DNA of 64,000 nt from Paenibacillus contaminans. Its GTDB lineage: Bacteria; Bacillota; Bacilli; Paenibacillales; NBRC-103111. Shown piece after piece: positions 1-7,592 of this stretch. Location of the stretch: contig NZ_QMFB01000013.1 of the NCBI RefSeq assembly GCF_003285015.1, positions 3,045 through 67,044 of the forward strand, given 5' to 3'. The first letter of the stretch is position 1. The number at the start of each line of letters is the position of its first letter. Below the pieces are notes generated by a model. That model was not told the origin of the DNA, did not search any database, and saw only the letters and a list, made by a program, of their open reading frames with translations. The translations under genes and the position numbers were made by a program.

Positions 1-30
1 CGGCAGCCGATCGTTCTGTGTCGGCTGCCG
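1..30 (-). terminator. Hairpin downstream of the NUDIX gene
   Basis: A perfect 10-bp inverted repeat (CGGCAGCCGA / TCGGCTGCCG) with a 10-nt loop sits 45 bp past the stop of the leftward NUDIX gene. What follows it on the minus strand is outside the window, so a T-run cannot be checked. Confidence 0.5.
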
Positions 31-75
31 TCATGTATTTATTGTGTTATCGTACCCGGTTAGCGGAAAGAGTTG

Positions 76-579
76 CTACTTTAACACCACCCAAGTATCT
101 AATCTCTGGAATTCCAAGGATAATTTCTTTGTATTTAGCCATTGAATTGCTTGGAGAACGAGGGGAGAAGAATTATCAGCCGTTATTTCTTTAATCGGTA
201 CCCATAATGCACCAAGCGAATCTTGTCCTTCGAATTTTTCAGGAGTCTGTGTAAATGTACCACCAATATTTTGAACTAAATAAAATGCGGCAACATGATG
301 AATATGAGAAGTACCCCTTTTGGTTAATTCATAAGGAACCAAATACTCACAAACGCCAAGATTTTCTTTAATCTGTACTTTGATTCCAGTTTCCTCAAGG
401 AATTCTCTTTGCACAGCCGCCGCTAAACATTCATTAGCTTCAACCGTACCTCCAGGTAGGTCATATCGTCCGAAGTATGGACCGCCTCCCTTTTGGATAA
501 CTAATAGCTTTTCGTCATTAAAACAAATCCCATATGCACCTAGATGTCGATGCCATTGTTCATTTTTACTCAATAACAC
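76..579 (-). CDS. NUDIX hydrolase
   Basis: Probable nucleotide-diphosphate-type pyrophosphohydrolase; the substrate cannot be told from sequence. The protein is 167 aa, usual for a stand-alone NUDIX domain. The NUDIX box is visible around residues 43-66: a Gly-Gly-Thr-Val-Glu start, then the REFLEETGI core with the metal-binding glutamates. The start is GTG at 579; a TTG two codons later has better spacing from the GGGGTGA ribosome site and is an alternative. A hairpin follows the stop. It reads in the same direction as the kinase gene upstream but is separated from it by a terminator. Base composition is more AT-rich than the chromosome at the right of the window, so it may be transposon cargo; this is unresolved because the left transposon end was not found. 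Confidence 0.85.
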   Translation of the reverse strand: MLLSKNEQWHRHLGAYGICFNDEKLLVIQKGGGPYFGRYDLPGGTVEANECLAAAVQREFLEETGIKVQIKENLGVCEYLVPYELTKRGTSHIHHVAAFYLVQNIGGTFTQTPEKFEGQDSLGALWVPIKEITADNSSPLVLQAIQWLNTKKLSLEFQRLDTWVVLK

Positions 580-652
580 TCACCCCACAGAATCTATTTC
601 ATCGCATTAAATTTCTTCAAATGTTTTCCATTATCCTGCCCGTTAGGTTAGA

Positions 653-680
653 AAAGACTGCCGATCTGCTGGCAGTCTTT
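653..680 (-). terminator. Rho-independent terminator after the P-loop kinase gene
   Basis: Hairpin with 10-bp arms (AAAGACTGCC / GGCAGTCTTT) and an 8-nt loop, followed on the minus strand by TTTTC. It lies just past the stop of the 732-1238 gene. Confidence 0.75.
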
Positions 681-731
681 GAGGGTGATATTAAACAAAC
701 GTGTCCCGTTAGCGTAACAAGAAAAACCAAG

Positions 732-1238
732 TCACATCAATTGAAGTTCAAGAAGATCCAAATTATCGCGAACGAGGATCATTTTGTCCTTATAGCCCGA
801 ATTGCCGATCAAGTTAGGCAGCTTCGTCAGATTGTAGTCTTTATTCCATGCCAACAAGCTGTGGATGCCTTCGAGCGTCTCGCGCTTCCTGCTTGGGACG
901 ATGCCCGCAATGCGCTCTTCATAACGCTTCCTGATTCGTTCCTCCTGAACGGACAACGGCGTCATCAGTACGACGATCTTATCTGCAGCGGCAAAACTCG
1001 GCCCTACCCACGACCCGTATACGCCTTCTGCGATCCACGAATCGAGACCGATGATTTCTCTGAGCCGGCGGTCACGCTCATCCTCCGGTGCCTTTACGCC
1101 ATATTCGTTGGATTGATGATCCCAGAAAATATCGTCTAGATCATAATGCGGAATCCGAAACTTATCGCTCAATAACGCCGCTATATAGGATTTGCCGCTT
1201 CCTGAGCCGCCGATGATATGGATTCGGATTTCAAACAC
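732..1238 (-). CDS. P-loop NTPase/kinase of the FlaR (topology-modulation, adenylate-kinase-like) family
   Basis: A 168-aa single-domain P-loop protein. The Walker A motif GGSGSGKS is near residues 10-17, followed by a pattern typical of FlaR-like kinases: DLDDIFW around residues 33-39, then a conserved tryptophan/glycine segment (SWIAEGVYG) and an arginine-rich lid region (RIRKRYEER). Members of this family are annotated as adenylate-kinase-related or DNA topology modulation proteins, but the true substrate is unknown. The start is GTG at 1238 with AAGAAAGAG just upstream. GC content looks closer to the host chromosome than the tns genes, so this gene may be chromosomal flank, but that is not decisive. 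Confidence 0.8.
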   Translation of the reverse strand: MFEIRIHIIGGSGSGKSYIAALLSDKFRIPHYDLDDIFWDHQSNEYGVKAPEDERDRRLREIIGLDSWIAEGVYGSWVGPSFAAADKIVVLMTPLSVQEERIRKRYEERIAGIVPSRKRETLEGIHSLLAWNKDYNLTKLPNLIGNSGYKDKMILVRDNLDLLELQLM

Positions 1239-1315
1239 CTCTTTCTTCCAGATTCTATTCGTGGAACTACCTATGTTGAGAATATTTCGTCGTATTGTTT
1301 AAACTATCCAGATAC

Positions 1316-1522
1316 CTACCTGACCCAAGACAAGAACATGACAACATAAATGAAAAGAGCCGCGATATACGCGACACTTGATGTTATAATTTTCTTGTCC
1401 GCCGACAACGGATGACAAGAACTTAACAACGTTGCCGTCTCAAGCAACTTCTCTAGTATGCAGTATTCCCGGATCGTTTCAAGCTCTCCTTTGCTTGGTA
1501 ATGTCGGTCTATATTCGCTCAC
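1316..1522 (-). CDS. Small putative membrane-anchored protein (68 aa)
   Basis: Not recognised. The 68-aa product has a charged N-terminal half and a hydrophobic C-terminal segment of about 20 residues (IAALFIYVVMFLSW), consistent with a single tail-anchor transmembrane helix. It starts with GTG at 1522, preceded by AGGTGA with a 6-nt spacer, which is the main support that it is expressed. No partner gene is evident; it lies between the kinase gene and the transposon-associated genes. Confidence 0.45.
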   Translation of the reverse strand: MSEYRPTLPSKGELETIREYCILEKLLETATLLSSCHPLSADKKIITSSVAYIAALFIYVVMFLSWVR

Positions 1523-1891
1523 TCACGATCACCTAAATGGTGATTATATAGTGAACGCATGTTCCAAATCAAGTCTTGACATCACGCCACAAAATGCACG
1601 AACTCCGAAGCCCTCATCATGCCTGATTTATTACACAGTTACGCATCCGGATTCAGGGGGGGATCATCGGCTGTACATTTTTCTTTACCTGTCACGATAT
1701 CGTGAGCCTTGAAGACGCATCTTAATTGCTTTCTTCGTTTCAAAGCCGTATGTCGGAAACTTTTGTGATTATTTCCATAACGAAGAGCACCGCCTATAGT
1801 TTCATTGGTTTAATCACTAGGGTATAAGAGGTGCACTTCATGCTCACTGTATTTTAATATAAACAATGACCTAGGGAAAATTGCAGAAGAA
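1523..1891. other. 369-bp intergenic stretch, no gene seen
   Basis: No convincing reading frame. It contains a perfect 12-bp palindrome (CACGATATCGTG, about 1692-1703). This is where the left end of the Tn7-like element would be expected, but I found no copy of the 22-bp repeats that mark the right end. Confidence 0.5.
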
Positions 1892-2377
1892 TTAGGGTCT
1901 GTGCAACGTTGTATCTATCTCGATATTAATAAGGGGGTTAGAACGATCTGAATTGCATAATATACTTATTAATGAAACGGCATTTTTTAATCCTGACAAC
2001 TTTCCACGAAGAAATTCATCATTAGTACTATTCTCAAGTATGCCTTCAATTTCAGAAATCTTTTGCTTTAAAGTATACACAAGCTGGTTATAAGTTACCT
2101 GAGTTGACTCATTAACTAATGTTTGTTTGTGAAATGTTGAACATTCTTTGGGAATTACAAAAGCTTTGAATTTTAATCCTAATCCATCTGTAGGCTGATC
2201 TTTAATTGCTTTAAATAAACTTGTGTTGTTAAAACCTATGGGTATAGCATCATCCCCGGAATATATCGCCGTAACATCATCAAGATAACGACCAATCACC
2301 GCTCCACACTGACATCTTTTTATTTGAATGTCGAGAGAAAAAACTGATAGACACTCTGTGCAAACTAGTAATTTCAA
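1892..2377 (-). CDS. Zinc-ribbon protein of unknown function (161 aa)
   Basis: Function unknown. The N-terminus carries a likely zinc ribbon: CTEC at residues 6-9 and CQCG at about 22-25, followed by a GRYLDD segment. The middle has a pattern I associate with a widespread conserved hypothetical family (SGDDAIPIGFNNTS, then KAFVIPKECSTF). The C-terminal 35 residues (LRGKLSGLKNAV ... NIEID) match the C-terminus of the 68-aa protein next door, so the two share a helical module. The start is TTG at 2377 with GGAG 12 nt upstream. It reads in the same direction as the tniQ genes and ends the cluster on this side. It could be an accessory transposition factor or cargo; the shared module ties it to the coupled small gene. 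Confidence 0.75.
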   Translation of the reverse strand: MKLLVCTECLSVFSLDIQIKRCQCGAVIGRYLDDVTAIYSGDDAIPIGFNNTSLFKAIKDQPTDGLGLKFKAFVIPKECSTFHKQTLVNESTQVTYNQLVYTLKQKISEIEGILENSTNDEFLRGKLSGLKNAVSLISILCNSDRSNPLINIEIDTTLHRP

Positions 2378-2543
2378 AGAAGCATCATCTCCACTCTTGA
2401 ATATTTATCTCCAACCTCACTTACGCTAGTTCCATACTGAAACTTATCTTCTTTATACCAACCGTTATATGTCCAGTGAACATTGGTAGCTTTAATCGGA
2501 ATAGCATGAAAAACATATATTAAGCCTCTATTTTAAATGAAGA

Positions 2544-2750
2544 CTAATCAATCTCAATGCTTACTGGGTGGACTACATTTTTAGATTTAAGCAGCATTCG
2601 ATAAATAAGAAGCGCCCTCTTTAATCCACTAACTCTACCCTTTAATGAAGCATTATCAGGATCATCAATAAGTTCCTTCTCATAATCAGATATCTCTTTT
2701 TCTAGCCACAAAATATAATCGTTTGAAACTGAAAAATCATCATCCTGCAT
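2544..2750 (-). CDS. Small protein coupled to tniQ, shares a module with the zinc-ribbon protein
   Basis: Function unknown. About 68 aa, acidic and predicted largely helical. Its C-terminal part (LKGRVSGLKRALL ... VSIEID) closely parallels the C-terminus of the 161-aa zinc-ribbon protein encoded at 1892-2377. I chose the ATG at 2750, which overlaps the end of the upstream tniQ gene by 11 bp; a GTG at 2768 would extend it by six residues. The overlap implies translational coupling with tniQ, so the product probably acts with the target-selection protein or regulates transposition. This is inference from position only. Confidence 0.65.
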   Translation of the reverse strand: MQDDDFSVSNDYILWLEKEISDYEKELIDDPDNASLKGRVSGLKRALLIYRMLLKSKNVVHPVSIEID

Positions 2751-4785
2751 CACTGTTCTCGCCCTCACCTAAACTTTCGATAAGACTATGATAATACATT
2801 CCAAGTTCTATTTGACCCCACACGTTTATTCCAGAATATTTAGCAATGTTGGTCTTTGATAGATTGATATCATTTTCAACCAACTGTTTTATCGTTTCCT
2901 TTATTTTTCTCTTTGCTTCGTGTAATTGTATTTCAACTTGTTGTCGCTTTGAAACTTCGACCTGCTGATGAATCCACCTTGCCAAATCTGGACAGTTCTC
3001 TTTGAGCCACTTTCTCCGTCTACCAATAAGTGTATATACACTTTTACAATTGAAAGGCTGTTCTTCGTTTAACATTTTCTCAGTATATTCTCTAGCCTTA
3101 GACCAATATAATTGAATCTCTTCTGACTTGAGTTGCTCTTTCTGTTTTTCGCGTGCCGCGGCAACCTCATCAAATAAATTATAGTAGCCCAAAACACCAC
3201 GTGATACTCCATAGCTCTCATTAAAATCTTTTGACGAGAATGTCCTCTTTTTTTGCATACATATTTCTTGATACTCAACAAGCTTTTGATCTAAATCTTT
3301 ATGGACTCTTGGCTCCTTCTCTTTCTTTCTTTCATTATGAATTAAATACATTTGTACTTCCGATGAATAATAGTATATGTAGAATTCTAATGTGCTCCAG
3401 CCAAACAGCTTATTAGCAATGGGGAGCATTTTATATCTAAATCCTCCAACATGCTTTCTTAATATTTTAAATTTATTTACAAGTCCTTCTTCGATTTGTA
3501 ATTTCAGGTTCGATAAAAACTTATAATCTTTTTGAATTAGATTTTGATTATACATATAACCGATAATATTATTAATCTTATTAATCGAAATATCAGCTAA
3601 CATCTGACCCATCTTTTTTCTTGATATTCCAGCTTCCAATAGAGGCAAAATAATATTTGAAACTAAATTAATTGTATTTCCTATCTCCCCCCACTCTCCA
3701 GTTTTTCGATCATACCCATATGAAACAAAACATGAAGTACAGATTGATGATGTATGGTGGGTTACATTAGCTTTCTTGTAATGAGTATACTCGAACATGT
3801 TGGTAGTCGTGCCTTTATATTGGCACCATGGCGTAAAACAAGGTCCACGTTCTGTTTTTTGTTGATCTCCAAGCATGGATTGAATAAACTCTTGACTTAC
3901 ATCAACTTTTTGAAATTCTTCAATGGAGTAATTACTTTTTAGAAAAAAGTGAATCAAAATGCCAATTATTGAATGGTATTTAGAATCTTCTCCCCTAATT
4001 AGCCGTCTAAGGAATTTAATCTCACGCTTAGTTAAATACTTAATCCTACTCATTCTATATTTACTTTCTTGTGATTGTGAAAGATACAACATCTTCAAAG
4101 CTAGTGTTTGTTGCAAGTTAAAATCGTCAATTCGGGACGATATTGCCCCCTTGCTTCGTAAAAGTCGCTCCCAAACCTCATATATTTTTAACTGTATAGA
4201 AAATTCTTGCTGCACTTCTTTTACTACGCAATCTTCATGACCGAAACTAAGCGTATATGTACAGAAAACACAAGAAGGTATCATCATTTGTTCCCTTGTA
4301 AAGGGTTGGATTTTACCACAATTTCTGCAGACAGATTCAATGGGTATGTTATGTATTTTGCATATTTCGATGTCTTTAATCTGCCAAATCAACTTATATC
4401 CTCTATTTCCCAACAAACATTTCCTGCAAAATTTTCTTTTTTTAGTTTCAATTAGCAAACTCAACCGGAAGGATATGTCGTCTATTTCATCCAAAGGGTT
4501 ATCATAAATCTTTGCAACTGCAGGATAGTAGGTATGAGAGAGAAGTTCATCATAACTCATACACAATAGGCTTTCTAATAACGAAACATCAACTTGTCTG
4601 TACGGTATTAAATCCAGGTGATAATATCTTTTAGAATATATTTTGAGATAATCTTGTGTATTTATTGTATGAATGATTCCTAAAAAAGACGTTCCATTCG
4701 CCTCTGCTAACCGAAATAAATAACTGGTTAGCGCCTCTCCCTCCTCAATTTTTGGCCTGACAGCATATCTTTTTTCATCGTACAT
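2740..4785 (-). CDS. tniQ: TniQ/TnsD-family target-selection protein, long form (681 aa)
   Basis: Target-site selector of Tn7-like transposition, expected to bind the attachment-site DNA and recruit TnsC. The N-terminal TniQ domain has the family's zinc-binding pattern: C120/C123, C142/H145, C153/C156 and C172/C175. A second Cys-rich patch follows (a CFTPWC element, then ICTSC with YGYD), as in TnsD proteins, and a long helical C-terminus rich in Lys/Glu completes it. The length suits a TnsD rather than a minimal TniQ. The start ATG at 4785 has GGAGG close upstream. It lies 14 bp after the other tniQ-type gene, so the two are co-transcribed. Carrying two such proteins suggests two target pathways or a heteromeric selector; which one recognises the rlmP end cannot be told. 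Confidence 0.9.
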   Translation of the reverse strand: MYDEKRYAVRPKIEEGEALTSYLFRLAEANGTSFLGIIHTINTQDYLKIYSKRYYHLDLIPYRQVDVSLLESLLCMSYDELLSHTYYPAVAKIYDNPLDEIDDISFRLSLLIETKKRKFCRKCLLGNRGYKLIWQIKDIEICKIHNIPIESVCRNCGKIQPFTREQMMIPSCVFCTYTLSFGHEDCVVKEVQQEFSIQLKIYEVWERLLRSKGAISSRIDDFNLQQTLALKMLYLSQSQESKYRMSRIKYLTKREIKFLRRLIRGEDSKYHSIIGILIHFFLKSNYSIEEFQKVDVSQEFIQSMLGDQQKTERGPCFTPWCQYKGTTTNMFEYTHYKKANVTHHTSSICTSCFVSYGYDRKTGEWGEIGNTINLVSNIILPLLEAGISRKKMGQMLADISINKINNIIGYMYNQNLIQKDYKFLSNLKLQIEEGLVNKFKILRKHVGGFRYKMLPIANKLFGWSTLEFYIYYYSSEVQMYLIHNERKKEKEPRVHKDLDQKLVEYQEICMQKKRTFSSKDFNESYGVSRGVLGYYNLFDEVAAAREKQKEQLKSEEIQLYWSKAREYTEKMLNEEQPFNCKSVYTLIGRRRKWLKENCPDLARWIHQQVEVSKRQQVEIQLHEAKRKIKETIKQLVENDINLSKTNIAKYSGINVWGQIELGMYYHSLIESLGEGENSDAG

Positions 4786-4799
4786 ATGCCTTCCTCCAA

Positions 4800-6575
4800 T
4801 TATGATGCAAATGCAAATACTTCTTTATTATGTTCTAATTTCATTTGTTCGATTTTTTCAAGTAACCAGGGTGCGTAACGTTTAAGATAAAGATAATCAA
4901 CACTAGTAGCTGCATAAAGTTTCTGCGTATACATTCTTTCGTCAGAATGAGCAGCAAAGTAAGCCACTATTTCCTGTTCCATTAATCTAATCCTATTTTG
5001 GCGCCTTGCTTTAACTTGCCTTTTTCTATAAGTCCCCACCAATACAGAGCATTGCTTGTTCCTAATTGTAGTAGCAGAGGTCCTCGCGGCTAATGCAACA
5101 TTAGGAAGGTTAATAGTAATGTCTTCTTTCAATAACTTCTTACAAGTGCTTTCAATCCGTTTTTTGTAGAATGGATCACTAGTTATAATTATTTGCTTAC
5201 TTAATGATTCAACTGAGGCCCTTATGACCCAAGGATGGTATCGATGCAACAAAAACTGTTCGTAATTTTGCCACTCTCTCCAGTAGCGTACCTCTTCTAA
5301 GCTTAGTCCTTCAGAGAAAGCACGTATAAATCGTTCCAGTAACCCCCCGTCAATTTTCCCCTTAAAACTTTCATTTTCTATCACATTTTGGTTATGAAAA
5401 TATGCCAGCACACGACGGATACGGTCTCGCTTAAGTTTAAATATTTTTTCCTTCTCAAGCCACGTTAGTTCCGCTATATCTCTGTTTTTCAGTATTTTAT
5501 AGGCATTGATAAAATATCCTCTCTCAACAAGCTTTTTTTCTTCATTAAGAGCATACTCACATCCGCAGGAATTACAAACCATGTAATACGATAGATGCTC
5601 TCCATTTTTCATTGTATTCAGAACGCCCGTATGTACTAATTCGCCAACTTTCCTGTACTTTTCACACCACGGTGCTTCACACGCTGTGCTTGTCGCAAAC
5701 TGTCCAATACTTTTCTCATGAAGAGAATCGATAAACTCCTGCGGCACCATTACTGCCAAAAAGTCTTTTACATGTGTTTTCATATTAAAGAGTGTATCTA
5801 ATAGATTGGAGATATGCACAGCTCTTCTCTTTTTCAAACTCCCACGCGCACACTGGAGCAAGTGCTCCAAACGCCCTTGATAACGTTTATTCATTATGGT
5901 TTTCCGGTTGTACCGACTTTGCCGATCATTTAAGATATATAGAAGCCTAGTAGCTGTCTCAGTGGATGTGAGACTTATTCCTGTATAGCTTATAAGAAAA
6001 TTCCAATTATCTGTAAGCCATACCTGATGTTCCATTACTTCTTCCGTTACGTCTTCCCTGTTCATATTAACGTCCGATAATTTTTTGTAACAATGAGGAC
6101 ACCTGTCGATTTCTCGAATATCCTCATAGGTAATTAACTCCATACAATGTCCACAGCGATTGTTTAATTTATGTCCATGAATAGTACAAGTATCAATAGT
6201 TTCAATCTTCCACACCAATGGATAATATTTCGCTGATTTTATGCATTCTGGACAGTATAATAACTTATCTCTAATTGTTCTACTTAATATTCGACAGCTC
6301 TCACCTTTTGCTGATTCATTAAAAGTGTGAATAACATTAGTAAAACTACTTCTACCGATATCGTCGTAAATTAATCCGGTGATTTCCATAATTTTAGATG
6401 CATTCAACAAACTCATAGGATAAAAATCTATCCTTTTTAAATCACCAGAATGCAACCGAAACTTCTCATTCAGCTTCATTGTTTCTAGTAAAACTAGAAC
6501 ATTAGTTCCAAAAGACTGTGAGTAATTAATGAAATAACTGAATAACGATTCATTACGTTCAATCCGTCTTTTCAT
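4800..6575 (-). CDS. tniQ: TniQ/TnsD-family target-selection protein (591 aa)
   Basis: Second TniQ-domain protein of the array. The zinc-binding residues are visible as C108/C111, C130/H133, C141/C144 and C159/C162, preceded by the usual N-terminal SLFSYFINYSQSFG-like start of the domain. A second cluster (APWC, then VCNSCGCEY) corresponds to the one in its neighbour. The C-terminal half is helical and basic, as expected for DNA contact. It follows tnsC by 79 bp and precedes the longer paralogue by 14 bp. The two paralogues are clearly diverged, so the pair is not a recent duplication. Role by family: recognition of attachment DNA and loading of TnsC. Confidence 0.9.
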   Translation of the reverse strand: MKRRIERNESLFSYFINYSQSFGTNVLVLLETMKLNEKFRLHSGDLKRIDFYPMSLLNASKIMEITGLIYDDIGRSSFTNVIHTFNESAKGESCRILSRTIRDKLLYCPECIKSAKYYPLVWKIETIDTCTIHGHKLNNRCGHCMELITYEDIREIDRCPHCYKKLSDVNMNREDVTEEVMEHQVWLTDNWNFLISYTGISLTSTETATRLLYILNDRQSRYNRKTIMNKRYQGRLEHLLQCARGSLKKRRAVHISNLLDTLFNMKTHVKDFLAVMVPQEFIDSLHEKSIGQFATSTACEAPWCEKYRKVGELVHTGVLNTMKNGEHLSYYMVCNSCGCEYALNEEKKLVERGYFINAYKILKNRDIAELTWLEKEKIFKLKRDRIRRVLAYFHNQNVIENESFKGKIDGGLLERFIRAFSEGLSLEEVRYWREWQNYEQFLLHRYHPWVIRASVESLSKQIIITSDPFYKKRIESTCKKLLKEDITINLPNVALAARTSATTIRNKQCSVLVGTYRKRQVKARRQNRIRLMEQEIVAYFAAHSDERMYTQKLYAATSVDYLYLKRYAPWLLEKIEQMKLEHNKEVFAFAS

Positions 6576-6654
6576 AAAATTATAGCCCGCCTTCCAGTGA
6601 ATTTATTATTCATTATTCACTGAAAAACGACCTATTAAACTTAATTAATATCTT

Positions 6655-7587
6655 TTAAAATCCCCTTTGGAGCATTGTTTCCATTTCTTCATCGGTAAGA
6701 TCACCGTTAATATTTTTATAGGCCTGGAGTAAGTACTCAAAACTTTGATCGGTAAACTTCAATTTAGAAATATCCTCAAATCCTTTTTTAAATACTCCCA
6801 GAAGCGAGTAATACTCTTGTATGACTGGAGTTAGTATTCCGAGCAACCCCTTACTCATTCCATGCAGTAACTCGGGAATCCCGGTCTCTTTGTCTCCGAA
6901 GCCGATTTTATATGGAGGAGATAGTTGTTCCTCTATATCATGTAACAAATTGCACCATTCCTCATTACATTCCTTAAATTGATGCATATATAATTTTGGA
7001 TATCTTCGAAAGTTTTGAAAATTAATTTTAATAAGTGGCTCTACCTCGGGTGTTCCCATTAAAACCAGTGTTATATTAGCCTTATTTGCTATCTTTTTGA
7101 TGGCATTCATTGCAGCCTTTTGTGGAACATTTGATGTTAATATGTAATCAAGTTCATCTAATATTAGCACTTCAACTTTTTGTTTCTTTAGCAAATGAAA
7201 TGCTTGTCGTTGTGCATCCCCTATAGTGATTTTCTTCGGTATTTCAGGAAAACCAAGAGCATAAGTTATATTTTGGTACAGTTCCCTTACCGTAAAAGGG
7301 TCGGGTAATTCTAAATAAACCACAGGCTTAATATCCACTTCCTCTCGGCCATCCTCACTTAATTCAGTGTGTCCCGGATTTTTTTCAGTATACCGCAGCC
7401 CCATCTGGCTCTTTCCCACACCAGAAGGCCCGATTACCGAAATATGCCTATTCCCCGACTTAGAAGCCCCAGACTTGTATTTATTCTGAGTTCGAATGGA
7501 GTCAAGAACTGACCATATCTGCGTTATTTTCGGATGCGTAATGTTTAGATTCGCTACTCGATATGCAAAATCCAGCTGGTTTGTCAA
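6655..7587 (-). CDS. tnsC: TnsC/TniB-like AAA+ ATPase
   Basis: ATP-dependent regulator that links the target selector to the TnsA-TnsB transposase. The 310-aa protein has Walker A GPSGVGKS at residues 53-60 and Walker B (VLILDE) ending at D144-E145, followed by a sensor-like segment (LVLMGTPEVE). It is shorter than Tn7 TnsC and closer in size to TniB or compact TnsC proteins. The start is TTG at 7587: the AAAGGAG ribosome site is made by the last codons of tnsB, whose stop lies 5 bp upstream, so the two genes are coupled. Confidence 0.92.
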   Translation of the reverse strand: MTNQLDFAYRVANLNITHPKITQIWSVLDSIRTQNKYKSGASKSGNRHISVIGPSGVGKSQMGLRYTEKNPGHTELSEDGREEVDIKPVVYLELPDPFTVRELYQNITYALGFPEIPKKITIGDAQRQAFHLLKKQKVEVLILDELDYILTSNVPQKAAMNAIKKIANKANITLVLMGTPEVEPLIKINFQNFRRYPKLYMHQFKECNEEWCNLLHDIEEQLSPPYKIGFGDKETGIPELLHGMSKGLLGILTPVIQEYYSLLGVFKKGFEDISKLKFTDQSFEYLLQAYKNINGDLTDEEMETMLQRGF

Positions 7588-7592
7588 TTAGA

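Noticed and set aside
1380..1420. TGTTATAA after TTGA as a possible left transposon end
   Set aside because: No GTCTC/GAGAC repeat follows, the flank does not match TGATG, and it lies inside a likely small gene.
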